Shown here: positions 51,358 through 59,327 of the stretch, in pieces
Position numbering within the stretch: the first letter of the stretch is position 1
Layout: the number at the start of each line of letters is the position of its first letter
Source: Pseudomonas orientalis
Lineage (GTDB): Bacteria > Pseudomonadota > Gammaproteobacteria > Pseudomonadales > Pseudomonadaceae
DNA: 64,000 bases
Reading direction: 5' to 3'
NCBI RefSeq assembly: GCF_002934065.1
Contig: NZ_CP018049.1
Location: 5,702,501 to 5,766,500 of the forward strand
Position numbers and translations under genes: made by a program
Notes under the pieces: generated by a model
What the model was told of the DNA's origin: nothing
What the model saw: the letters and a program-made list of their open reading frames with translations, nothing else
Database searches by the model: none

Positions 51358-52752
51358 ATGAGCACCGACAAGACCAACCAGTCCTGGGGCGGCCGCTTCA
51401 GTGAACCCGTCGACGCCTTCGTCGCGCGCTTCACCGCCTCCGTCAACTTCGACCAGCGCCTGTACCGCCACGACATCATGGGCTCCATCGCCCACGCCAC
51501 CATGCTGGCCAAGGTCGGCGTGCTGACCGACGCCGAGCGCGACAGCATCATCGATGGCCTGACCACCATCCGGGGCGAGATCGAAGCCGGCACGTTCGAC
51601 TGGCGCGTCGACCTGGAAGATGTGCACATGAACATCGAGGCACGCCTGACCGATCGCATCGGTGTGACCGGCAAGAAGTTGCACACCGGTCGCAGCCGTA
51701 ACGACCAGGTGGCCACCGATATCCGCCTGTGGCTGCGCGATGAAATCGACCTGATCCTGGCGGAAATCACCCGCCTGCAGAAAGGTTTGCTGGAACAGGC
51801 CGAGCGCGAAGCGGACACCATCATGCCCGGCTTCACTCACCTGCAGACCGCTCAGCCCGTGACCTTCGGCCACCACCTGCTGGCCTGGTTCGAAATGCTC
51901 AGCCGCGATTACGAGCGCCTGGTCGATTGCCGCAAGCGCGCCAACCGCATGCCACTGGGCAGCGCCGCGCTGGCCGGCACCACCTACCCGATCGACCGCG
52001 AGTACACCGCGCAGTTGCTGGGCTTCGATGCCGTGGGCGGTAACTCCCTGGACGGCGTGTCGGACCGCGACTTCGCTATCGAATTCTGCGCCGCCGCCAG
52101 CATTGCGATGATGCACCTGTCGCGCTTTTCCGAAGAGCTGGTGCTGTGGACCAGCGCGCAATTCCAGTTCATCGACCTGCCGGACCGTTTCTGCACCGGC
52201 AGCTCGATCATGCCGCAAAAGAAAAACCCCGACGTCCCCGAACTGGTACGGGGCAAGAGCGGCCGCGTATTCGGCGCACTGATGGGCCTGCTGACCCTGA
52301 TGAAAGGCCAACCGCTGGCCTACAACAAGGACAACCAGGAAGACAAGGAACCGCTGTTCGACGCCGCCGACACGCTGCGCGACTCATTGCGTGCGTTTGC
52401 CGACATGATTCCGGCGATCAAGCCCAAGCATGCGATCATGCGCGAGGCAGCCTTGCGTGGTTTCTCCACCGCGACCGACCTGGCCGACTATCTGGTGCGT
52501 CGTGGCCTGCCCTTCCGCGACTGCCATGAAATCGTTGGCCATGCCGTGAAGTACGGCGTGGACACCGGCAAGGATCTGGCGGAAATGAGCCTGGAAGAAC
52601 TGCGCCAGTTCAGCGACCAGATCGAGCAGGACGTGTTTGCCGTGCTGACCCTGGAAGGCTCGGTGAATGCCCGTAATCACATCGGTGGCACTGCGCCGGC
52701 GCAGGTGAAGGCCGCAGTCGTGCGTGGCCAGGCACTGCTCGCCAGTCGCTAA
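51358..52752 (+). CDS. argH: Argininosuccinate lyase ArgH
   Basis: 464 residues. Last step of arginine synthesis. Fumarase/aspartase superfamily signature GSSIMPQKKNPDVPE (residues about 281-295), the catalytic Ser in it, and HTGRSRNDQVATD near 112-124. N-terminus SWGGRFSEPVD is typical. Normal length. Divergent from algR; followed by the repeat region. Confidence 0.97.
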   Translation: MSTDKTNQSWGGRFSEPVDAFVARFTASVNFDQRLYRHDIMGSIAHATMLAKVGVLTDAERDSIIDGLTTIRGEIEAGTFDWRVDLEDVHMNIEARLTDRIGVTGKKLHTGRSRNDQVATDIRLWLRDEIDLILAEITRLQKGLLEQAEREADTIMPGFTHLQTAQPVTFGHHLLAWFEMLSRDYERLVDCRKRANRMPLGSAALAGTTYPIDREYTAQLLGFDAVGGNSLDGVSDRDFAIEFCAAASIAMMHLSRFSEELVLWTSAQFQFIDLPDRFCTGSSIMPQKKNPDVPELVRGKSGRVFGALMGLLTLMKGQPLAYNKDNQEDKEPLFDAADTLRDSLRAFADMIPAIKPKHAIMREAALRGFSTATDLADYLVRRGLPFRDCHEIVGHAVKYGVDTGKDLAEMSLEELRQFSDQIEQDVFAVLTLEGSVNARNHIGGTAPAQVKAAVVRGQALLASR

Positions 52753-52938
52753 AAAATGTGGGGGGGCGGTGCGACGATTCGACTTGCCCCCCGATGGCGG
52801 TGGGTCTGCCAGCACATGAGTTGCCTGACACTCTGCTATCGGGGCATAGGTATCTACACAACTTTGGCGTGACGCCGAACTTGTGGTGAGGGAGCTTTCC
52901 GGCAGCCTGCGACTATCTTACTGATACCCCACAAATCC

Positions 52939-52970
52939 AAATGTGGGAGGGGGCTTGCCCCCGATGGCGG
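52939..52970. repeat. Solitary family-1 REP half
   Basis: AAATGTGGGAGGGGGCTTGC and CCCCGATGGCGG, an intact single REP half with no right partner nearby, inside the candidate insertion element. Confidence 0.85.
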
Positions 52971-53133
52971 CCTCGGGGCCGACCAGGATGTTGGATTGGG
53001 TTGAGTACATATCCGTTTCTGCGGTAACGGCTGCTAATGGTTCCGCTTTTACAGCGGCTCACTTTTGAAAAGCGCAAAAGTAAGCAAAACGCTCTTGCCC
53101 CACCACTCGGCACCTCGCTTAGGCTCGGTGTAC

Positions 53134-53240
53134 CCGAACGAAGGCTTGAATCCGCGGGCCGCCGCAATGGGCCATCCCTGGCCCAGTGCGGCTAACCCGG
53201 CGTCCTGCCGGGTTACCCACGGATTCAAGCCTGCGTTCGG
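53134..53240. repeat. Three-way-junction folding repeat
   Basis: Outer stem CCGAACGAAGGCTTGAATCC(G) at 53134-53154 pairs with 53220-53240 (20 of 21), extending to 53158/53216 with one more mismatch. Within it are two hairpins: 53162-53191 (12 of 13 bp around a TCCC loop) and 53193-53215 (9 of 9 bp around GTCCT). Possible cruciform DNA or structured RNA. The sequence resembles one I remember from many intergenic regions in Pseudomonas; no family name is assigned. Confidence 0.75.
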
Positions 53241-53388
53241 CCAGCGTGGTTTAACGGGGCGCCTAGGATCACAAGCAGATCAAGATCAAGATCAAGAGCG
53301 GCTCGCTTCGCATCGTGGTTACGGTTGGGTGCTACGGTGGTGTGTAGATACGTATGCTATCGGGGGGGAAGTGTCCTCCCACATCTGA

Positions 53389-54048
53389 TTATTTCCTTGC
53401 TGCAATCATCGCCAGAAATCCCGGCATCGCCGTCAGCCTGTCCGCCTCGACCTTTTGCGCATTGGGCATCTCGTTCAAACGCCCCAGCAACGCCTTCGCC
53501 TGCGGCAACTGCGCCAGCAGGTCCAGCCCGAACAGTTTTTCGCCCACCCCACAGGCCAGATTCAAGCTGTACATGAAATACAGATCGGCAATCGTGAAGT
53601 GCTCTCCCGCCACATAGGGCGCGAACTTACCGTGCCGGCCTAACGTACCGACCCCCAGCAACAATTCAGCGCGGGATTTTTCCTTGATCGCCTCCGGCAC
53701 CGTCATGCCAAAAAAGGCTTCGGCGAAGCACGCCCGCGCCGGCAATTCGATATACAGCTCGATTTCCCGGCACAACGCCAGCACCTGGGCACGCTGGAAC
53801 GGATCGGCTGGCAGCAGCGCAGGCCCCTCCTGTGTCTGCTCGAGGTATTCGAGGATCACGCTGGTTTCGTTGATGAAGCCTTGCTCGACACCCAGCACGG
53901 GCACTTTGCCTCGTGGGCTCACCGCCAGGGCTTCAGGCGTTTGTCCCGCGTAAAAAGGCACCTCTTCGAAAGGCAGCCCTTTCTCCAGCAGCGCCAGCTT
54001 GACCATGTTGTAGTAGTTACTGACTGAAAATCCATAAAGCTTGAGCAT
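53389..54048 (-). CDS. Glutathione S-transferase family protein
   Basis: 219 residues from ATG 54048 behind GGAGG. N-terminal thioredoxin-like domain MLKLYGFSVSNYYNMVKLALLEKGLPFEEVPFY with the Ser-Asn start of helix 1 and the cis-Pro loop GKVPVLGVEQGFINETSVILEYLEQ (glutathione binding ES-type residues). C-terminal helical domain with FTIADLYFMYSLN (N-capping box). Class not assigned; substrate unknown. Confidence 0.92.
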   Translation of the reverse strand: MLKLYGFSVSNYYNMVKLALLEKGLPFEEVPFYAGQTPEALAVSPRGKVPVLGVEQGFINETSVILEYLEQTQEGPALLPADPFQRAQVLALCREIELYIELPARACFAEAFFGMTVPEAIKEKSRAELLLGVGTLGRHGKFAPYVAGEHFTIADLYFMYSLNLACGVGEKLFGLDLLAQLPQAKALLGRLNEMPNAQKVEADRLTAMPGFLAMIAARK

Positions 54049-54173
54049 CGCAAAGCCTCCAGGCCGGGTGCGGGGTTGGCTGCAAGCGTTATAGACGCTG
54101 AGGCTGGGCCTTGCCAGCAGCATCAGCGGCCTGAATGGCGTTAGACTGGCGCCCTTTCCTTGAGGAGCCTGCC

Positions 54174-54455
54174 ATGAGCGAGCCGACCGATATCGACAAT
54201 GACGAAGAAGAATTCACCGAAAGCACGCTGATCCAGGCCATCGAGAACCAGATCGAAAGCGACAACCCACCGGCGGCCAAGGCCACGTTCAACAAGCTGA
54301 CACTGGTAGGTTATGAGCGAGAAGAGATCCTGAATCTCATGGCCCACGTGCTGGCATTCGAGATTGACGCGATGCTGGATGAGGACCGCGCCTTTGATAC
54401 CCAATGGTATGAAACCGCGCTGCGGGCACTGCCCGAGCTGCCGCCTGAAAAGTAA
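54174..54455 (+). CDS. Conserved hypothetical acidic protein
   Basis: 93 residues from ATG 54174 behind TGAGGAG. Very acidic N-terminus (SEPTDIDNDEEEFTEST), a helical middle (LVGYEREEILNLMAHVLAFEIDAML) and the C-terminal WYETALRALPELPPEK. I know similar pseudomonad proteins of the same length, with no function known. No membrane or signal segment. Divergent from the GST gene. Confidence 0.8.
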   Translation: MSEPTDIDNDEEEFTESTLIQAIENQIESDNPPAAKATFNKLTLVGYEREEILNLMAHVLAFEIDAMLDEDRAFDTQWYETALRALPELPPEK

Positions 54456-54553
54456 TAATCCAGCCGCGCGGCAACACGCTGGACAGTTCGGCAAAGTGCG
54501 TTCACCTTATGGCCTGCTAGCCTCTAATAAATTTTAGAAAGTCTGGAGTCCTT

Positions 54554-54808
54554 ATGTCGTATACCCCTGAGTTGGTTGCCGAACTGGAAATCCTTGTACT
54601 CTTCCCCCTGGACAGCACCAAGGAGGGTCTGAAAGTCCATCAGACCGCCGCTCCCACTGCCGTTGCCGCTGCCAGGCGCCTCCACGCCAAAGGGCTTATC
54701 GACCAACCGGACGGAGGCTACCTGACCAGCCTTGGCCGGGACGCCGCCGAGCAAGCCCAGACCCTGCTGACTATCTTGACCACCGCCTCCACCAAAGAAG
54801 CCGCCTGA
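54554..54808 (+). CDS. TIGR02647-family protein
   Basis: 84 residues: SYTPELVAELEILVLFPLDSTKEGLKVHQTAAPTAVAAARRLHAKGLI looks like a winged-helix-type fold and matches TIGR02647, a Pseudomonas-rich family of unknown function, always of this length. Ribosome site GGAGT before ATG 54554. Tandem with the previous gene, 98 bases apart. Confidence 0.75.
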   Translation: MSYTPELVAELEILVLFPLDSTKEGLKVHQTAAPTAVAAARRLHAKGLIDQPDGGYLTSLGRDAAEQAQTLLTILTTASTKEAA

Positions 54809-54903
54809 CCCCTGATCCCCGCCCATGGAGTCCGCCCTCTGCGGATTCCACGGGCGTTGCTGCGCAGCTCACAAAATTCTGCCGCCAACCTCCATTTCCT
54901 CTA

Positions 54904-54935
54904 AAACTCCTACGCTACTGTCTGTAAACTCCTAC
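54904..54935. promoter_or_regulatory. Direct repeat AAACTCCTAC upstream of cyaA
   Basis: AAACTCCTAC occurs at 54904-54913 and 54926-54935, 22 bases apart (two helical turns), about 45-70 bases before the cyaA start. A candidate pair of regulator half-sites; no match to a site I know. Confidence 0.35.
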
Positions 54936-54976
54936 ACGGCCGCCCACGTCGGGCCCTGCGAGCCACCGAGTTCGAC

Positions 54977-57817
54977 ATGACCCGCACCCATGAAATCCGC
55001 CCCGACCTGGACGAAGGCATCGACCGCAAGGTGCTGGCCCAATTGCGTGCGCGTTTCATGGCACTCAATGAGGGCCGTATGGCCCGGGCGGTCGAGGGGC
55101 TGACGCCGCGCCAGCAAAGCGTGCTGACGCTGTTGCCGCTGTTTTTCCACGTCAATCACCCTTTACTGCCAGGCTATGTATCCAGTGGCACGCCGGCCGG
55201 GCTGTCAAATTTCGAACCCGATGCCCAGGCCCTGGCTGAAGCCCAGCGCCTGACGCGCTCGTTCTCCTACAAGGCACGTCGCGGCAACCCGCCAACGCCG
55301 ATCCACGGCCTGTTCCTGATGGGCAGCCTGGGTACGTTGGCCCAGGCGGATCAGAGCGATATGGACGTGTGGGTCTGCCATGCGCCCGACCTGAATGACG
55401 ACGAGTTGGCCGAGCTGCGCAAAAAGTGTCAGTTGTTGGAAGCCTGGGCCCAGACCATGGGCGCCGAAGCCCATTTCTTTCTGATCGAACCGACGCGCTT
55501 TGTGCTCGGTGATCGGGACACGCAACTGAGCTCCGACGATTGCGGCACCACTCAGCACTATCTGCTGCTGGATGAGTTCTACCGCACGGCCATCTGGCTG
55601 GCCGGGCGCACGCCGATCTGGTGGCTGGTGCCAGTGTATGAAGAAAGCCGCTACACCGAGTTCACCCATACGCTGATTTCCAAACGTTTCATCCGCGCCG
55701 ACGAAACTCTGGATCTGGGCCATTTGGCGCACATTCCTCCGGGGGAGTTCATCGGTGCCGGGCTGTGGCAATTGTTCAAGGGTATCGAATCGCCCTATAA
55801 ATCGGTGCTCAAGCTGCTGCTGACCGAGGTCTACGCCAGCGAGCATCCCGATGTGCAGTGCCTGAGCCTGCGCTTCAAGCGCGCGGTGTTTGCCAATCAG
55901 ATGGATCTGGATGAGCTGGACCCCTACATCGTGGTCTACCGCCGCATCGAGGAATACCTCAAGGCCCGCAATGAACCGGAACGCCTGGAACTGGTACGGC
56001 GCAGCCTGTACCTGAAGGTCAACCGCAAGCTCAGCGCCGGCCAGCGCACCGCCAGTTGGCAACGACTGCTGCTGGAACGCCTGGCCCATGAATGGAACTG
56101 GGACCCGCGCCAACTGGCCCTGCTGGACAGCCGCAGCCAATGGAAAGTGCGTCAGGTCGCCTCCGAGCGCCGCGCCCTGGTCAACGAGCTGAACTACAGT
56201 TATCGCTTCCTCACCCAGTTCGCCCGCACTGAACAGACCGTCAGCCTGATCAACCGGCGCGACCTCAATGTGCTGGGCCGTCGCTTGTATGCGGCCTTTG
56301 AACGCAAGGCCGGCAAGGTGGAGTTCATCAATCCCGGAATTGCCCCGGACCTGGCCGAAGACACCTTGACCCTGGTGCACGCACCCAACCGCAAGGAGCC
56401 GGGGCAGCACCATTGGGGCCTGTACAACGGCAACCTCACGGCCCTGGAATGGGAGCACTTCGCGCCCATCAAGCGCAGCCGCGACCTGCTGGAAATGCTG
56501 ACCTGGTGCCATCGCAACGGTGTGATCGACAGCAGCACGCGCCTGGCGCTGCACCCGGGCGTCAGCGACATGACCGAGTTCGAGCTGTTCAACCTGCTGG
56601 GCAGCCTGCAACAGACCATCGCCCTGCCCATGGTCAGCGTCGATGAAACTCGCCTGTTACGTTCAGCGGTGCCGGAAGAAGTGCTGTTGCTGATCAACGT
56701 CGGCGTCGACCCGCTCAAGCATCACCGCGACCTGAATATTCTGATGACCACCGAGCGTACCGACTCGCTGAGTTATGCCGGCGTACGTGAGAATCTGGTA
56801 CTGACCCTGGACCAGGTCACCCTCAATAGCTGGAACGAGGTGATGGTCAGCCGCTACGACGGGCCCCATGCGCTGCTCGACTGTCTGCGCGACTACCTCA
56901 ACCAACTGCCGCCGGATCATTTGCCCCGGTTGCGGGTGCGCTGCTTCTGTCACAACCGGGCACAGTTCATTGCCCAGCGCGTGGAAGAAGTATTCGACAC
57001 GGCGCAGAACCTGCTGCTCGGCCAGGGCAATCACCGCTACCTGCTCCAGGTGCAGCAGCACTATCACGTCATGGAATTGATCCCCGGCCAAGCCACCCAT
57101 GTACCGCTGCCGACCCAGGATGCCTTGATCGCCTACCTCAGTGAAGAGCTGGCCAGCTACAGCCCGTGGCACCTGGACGCCATGGCCCTGGAAGACCACG
57201 ACCTGGCGCTGCTGCTGCCCATGGGTGCAGCCGATTGCATACAGGTGTTCTACCGAGTCAATGAAGGTTTCGCCGAGCTGTACGTACTCGACGAATTCAA
57301 TGCCCTTTGGCAGCAGCGCTTGCCGTTCCATGATGAACAAAGCCTGTTGGCACCGCTGCAGCGTTTCCTGCTCTCGATCATCTATCGCCGCGAAGCGCTG
57401 TCACCTCTGGACACACAACAACCGCTAGGCGAAGTCCAAATCTCGTATTACCAACTGCTGCCGTCGGGCAACGCCCGCGCTCGTCTTGTCGAACCAAGGC
57501 CGGCTCCGCAAAACCCCGCCAACAAGCCGTTTTATGACGTGCAAGCGATTATCGCCAAGGCTGCGCCCGGCCAGGTGGGTATTACGCTGTACTGCAATCA
57601 GCGGGAATTTTCCGAATTGGAGTTTGGCGACCAGCTGTTTACGGTGGTCGCCCGGGAAATCGTCGGGCGGCGCCGGGAACCCGAGCGTTACCGTTGCTAC
57701 ATCACCGATCTGGATCTGTCGGGTCTGCTTGGCGACGTGCAAAGCCCGAGCAATCTGTACCTGCGCTACAAGGCCGAGCTTGAGCTGGCGCTCAATCAAG
57801 CACTGGACCAGATTTAA
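54977..57817 (+). CDS. cyaA: Class I adenylate cyclase CyaA
   Basis: 946 residues, a class I (enterobacterial-type) adenylate cyclase making cAMP from ATP. The catalytic nucleotidyltransferase-like domain is at the N-terminus with FLMGSLGTLAQADQSDMDVWVC (residues 113-134; metal-binding D128 and D130); a long C-terminal regulatory half follows. In P. aeruginosa the CyaA/CyaB cAMP feeds Vfr. Weak ribosome site (GAG). Overlaps the convergent rnk by 4 bases. Confidence 0.95.
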   Translation: MTRTHEIRPDLDEGIDRKVLAQLRARFMALNEGRMARAVEGLTPRQQSVLTLLPLFFHVNHPLLPGYVSSGTPAGLSNFEPDAQALAEAQRLTRSFSYKARRGNPPTPIHGLFLMGSLGTLAQADQSDMDVWVCHAPDLNDDELAELRKKCQLLEAWAQTMGAEAHFFLIEPTRFVLGDRDTQLSSDDCGTTQHYLLLDEFYRTAIWLAGRTPIWWLVPVYEESRYTEFTHTLISKRFIRADETLDLGHLAHIPPGEFIGAGLWQLFKGIESPYKSVLKLLLTEVYASEHPDVQCLSLRFKRAVFANQMDLDELDPYIVVYRRIEEYLKARNEPERLELVRRSLYLKVNRKLSAGQRTASWQRLLLERLAHEWNWDPRQLALLDSRSQWKVRQVASERRALVNELNYSYRFLTQFARTEQTVSLINRRDLNVLGRRLYAAFERKAGKVEFINPGIAPDLAEDTLTLVHAPNRKEPGQHHWGLYNGNLTALEWEHFAPIKRSRDLLEMLTWCHRNGVIDSSTRLALHPGVSDMTEFELFNLLGSLQQTIALPMVSVDETRLLRSAVPEEVLLLINVGVDPLKHHRDLNILMTTERTDSLSYAGVRENLVLTLDQVTLNSWNEVMVSRYDGPHALLDCLRDYLNQLPPDHLPRLRVRCFCHNRAQFIAQRVEEVFDTAQNLLLGQGNHRYLLQVQQHYHVMELIPGQATHVPLPTQDALIAYLSEELASYSPWHLDAMALEDHDLALLLPMGAADCIQVFYRVNEGFAELYVLDEFNALWQQRLPFHDEQSLLAPLQRFLLSIIYRREALSPLDTQQPLGEVQISYYQLLPSGNARARLVEPRPAPQNPANKPFYDVQAIIAKAAPGQVGITLYCNQREFSELEFGDQLFTVVAREIVGRRREPERYRCYITDLDLSGLLGDVQSPSNLYLRYKAELELALNQALDQI

Positions 57818-58227
57818 AGAGGAAAAGCGCCGCCGTCCTTGGGCTGGCCTTCGACACTCAGCAGCTCAAGCTTGAGGGTCTTGCCGCCCGGTGCAGGCCA
57901 GTCAATATGCTGGCCCACTTGCAGGCCGAGCAACGCGCTGCCCACCGGTGCCAGGATCGAGATCTTGCCTTCATCGGCGTTCGCGTCCTTCGGGTAAACC
58001 AGGGTCAGGTGGTAATCCTTGCCGCTGCCTTGCTCGCGGCAATGCACGCTGGAGTTCATGGTCACGACACTTGCAGGCACTTCATCGTGGCCAACCACTT
58101 CTTCGGCGCGGTCGAGTTCGTGCTGCAACGCTTCAACACCGGGAAACTCGTCGCCCAGGCGGTCGATCAGTTGCTCCAGGCGCTGCACGTCAAGACGGGT
58201 GAGAATGATGGACGGTGCGGTGGTCAT
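57814..58227 (-). CDS. rnk: Regulator of nucleoside diphosphate kinase, Rnk
   Basis: 137 residues, GreA/GreB-C-terminal fold. N-terminal short coiled coil (LTRLDVQRLEQLIDRLGDEFPG) and the FKBP-like domain (VTMNSSVHCREQGSGKDYHLTLVYPKDANADEGKISILAPVGSALLGLQVG). Without the long Gre coiled coil, it competes with GreA/DksA-type factors at the RNA polymerase secondary channel. Adjacent to cyaA, as in P. aeruginosa. Overlaps cyaA by 4 bases, convergent. Confidence 0.95.
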   Translation of the reverse strand: MTTAPSIILTRLDVQRLEQLIDRLGDEFPGVEALQHELDRAEEVVGHDEVPASVVTMNSSVHCREQGSGKDYHLTLVYPKDANADEGKISILAPVGSALLGLQVGQHIDWPAPGGKTLKLELLSVEGQPKDGGAFPL

Positions 58228-58254
58228 GATTCAGGCAGACTCCTTTTTTCTGCA

Positions 58255-58292
58255 CAAAAAAGCAAAACCCCGCCAGGAAAAGGCGGGGTTCT
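58255..58292 (-). terminator. Terminator downstream of cyaY-DUF1289
   Basis: 9-bp perfect stem AACCCCGCC / GGCGGGGTT with an AGGAAAA loop; on the minus strand it is followed by TTTTGCTTTTTT. It ends the leftward cyaY transcript before rnk. Confidence 0.85.
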
Positions 58293-58358
58293 CACGGGCC
58301 TCGATGAGTTGAGGCGTAACCGGACACTACCACAGCGTCACAAATAAACAAGACGACC

Positions 58359-58577
58359 TCAGACGCGGCCCCGTCGCTGCTCGGCCTCGGCACAGATCAC
58401 TCGGCGCCGCTCATCATCGGCAGAGCGCCATTCGCGGATATCTTCCACATGGCGGAAACAACCGAGGCAGACTTTCTGCTCGTCCAGGCGACACAAACTG
58501 ATACAAGGTGACGGCACCGCCGGGCTGACATTGCTGAACAGCGGCTTGGGCGGGCGCGTGAGTGCAGGCTGACTCAC
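58359..58577 (-). CDS. DUF1289-domain protein
   Basis: 72 residues from GTG 58577 (a TTG at 58583 overlapping the cyaY stop is possible). The DUF1289 Cys-rich motif PCISLCRLDEQKVCLGCFRH with four cysteines, then EIREW-type segment (VEDIREWRSADDERR). Possibly binds a metal. Function unknown. Follows cyaY closely, so one operon. Ends before a strong terminator. Confidence 0.88.
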   Translation of the reverse strand: MSQPALTRPPKPLFSNVSPAVPSPCISLCRLDEQKVCLGCFRHVEDIREWRSADDERRRVICAEAEQRRGRV

Positions 58578-58579
58578 GG

Positions 58580-58912
58580 TCAAATCTCGTCGAAATCCAG
58601 CTCGGCGCCGGATTGTTCCAGAACCAGACGCGCCAGCATCTCGCTGAGCAGCTCATCGCTGCTATCGCATTGCCAATTGTTGTCTTCTTCGTTGTAGTCG
58701 AAGTGAAAACCACCGGAACGTGCCGCCAGCCACAACTGCCGCAACGGTTCCTGACGGCTGAAGATCAACTGAGTGCCGTTTTCGAACTTGACCGTCAGCA
58801 CGCCGGCCGAGTTTTCCAGGTCCACGTCCAAACCGCTGTCGTCGAAAATATCTTCCAGCGCCTGCTGGGTCGCATCCACCAGGTCGTGAAAACGGGCTTC
58901 GGTCAAACTCAT
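58580..58912 (-). CDS. cyaY: Iron-sulfur cluster assembly protein CyaY (frataxin)
   Basis: 110 residues, bacterial frataxin. Acidic helix 1 (SLTEARFHDLVDATQQALEDIFDDSGLDVDLE) and the beta-sheet with GVLTVKFENGTQLIFSRQEPLRQLWLAARSGGFHF, the family core. Modulates IscS cluster assembly and binds iron. Divergent from lptM, as in E. coli and P. aeruginosa. Confidence 0.96.
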   Translation of the reverse strand: MSLTEARFHDLVDATQQALEDIFDDSGLDVDLENSAGVLTVKFENGTQLIFSRQEPLRQLWLAARSGGFHFDYNEEDNNWQCDSSDELLSEMLARLVLEQSGAELDFDEI

Positions 58913-59150
58913 TGTGGCAACCTCGAAAGTGTCTGGTTCTGCTCAAGCGCCGCACGATACGGACGCGCCCCGCCGATTGCAAAGGATACCGATTTCATCA
59001 CAGATGGCGGTACGAAATATCCTCAACCAGCGTAGCCCGCTTCCGGACTATCTCGGCAAACCCCCGCCGGACGGGTATTCCAGCGCATAGGCAAGCTGGC
59101 GGGTGGTCGGTATACTCGGGCGCAATTAATGCATATTCAAGGATTTCGCC

Positions 59151-59318
59151 ATGAAGCGCCTGATCTCTTCCCTTGCTGCGCTCGTCGCGGTTGCTTGCCT
59201 CGTCAGTGCCTGTGGTCAGAAAGGACCGCTGTACCTGCCTGACGACAGCAAAGACCCGAACGAACAGGCGCAGTCGTCGCAAAAGCCGTCCAAAGCGCAC
59301 AAGCACGACACTTACTAA
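59151..59318 (+). CDS. lptM: LptM (YifL/LppL) small lipoprotein
   Basis: 55 residues, ATG 59151 to TAA 59318. Signal peptide of lipoprotein type with lipobox LVSACGQKG (acylated Cys at about 21), then GQKGPLYLP and a hydrophilic tail ending KAHKHDTY. Matches the LptM/YifL family, which helps LptD oxidative maturation; formerly LppL in Pseudomonas. A -10-like TATACT sits at 59111-59116, 40 bases upstream. Directly precedes lysA (9 bases), as in P. aeruginosa. Too short for a long-ORF scan. Confidence 0.93.
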   Translation: MKRLISSLAALVAVACLVSACGQKGPLYLPDDSKDPNEQAQSSQKPSKAHKHDTY

Positions 59319-59327
59319 GGGATCCCC

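Larger units (their letters stand above)
52845..53355. mobile_element. Candidate non-autonomous insertion element (~511 bp)
   Basis: Ends are CATAGGTATCTACACA on the left and TGTGTAGATACGTAT on the right, a terminal inverted repeat with 15 of 16 matching when one flanking base is included. Both sides are flanked by GCTATCGGGG (52835-52844 and 53356-53365), which would be a 10-base target duplication in the REPIN. It encodes no transposase. Inside are a solitary REP, a segment that is recurrent in Pseudomonas genomes, and a folded motif at 53134-53240. Copy number elsewhere cannot be tested from this window. Confidence 0.5.
52754..53385. repeat. Degenerate family-1 REPIN split by an insertion
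   Basis: The left half begins AAATGTGGGGGGGCGG at 52754 and contains CTTGCCCCCCGATGGCGGTGGG; the right half ends in CTATCGGGGGGG..TCCTCCCACATC at 53385. Removing 52845-53365 rejoins a complete, if mutated, REPIN of the usual length between argH and the GST gene. The left REP carries an 16-base disturbance (GGTGCGACGATTCGAC). Confidence 0.7.

Noticed and set aside
53278..53295. GATCAA x3 tandem repeat as a microsatellite switch
   Set aside because: It is in no gene and only three units long; it is part of the repeat element and nothing suggests phase variation.
53065..53388. ORF of 107 codons with the protein-like segment HSAPRLGSVYPNEG
   Set aside because: It lies wholly within the repeat element and its frame crosses the folded repeat and a GATCAA tandem triplet. 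I remember the same translation appearing in many spurious pseudomonad ORFs; it has no domain and no ribosome site.
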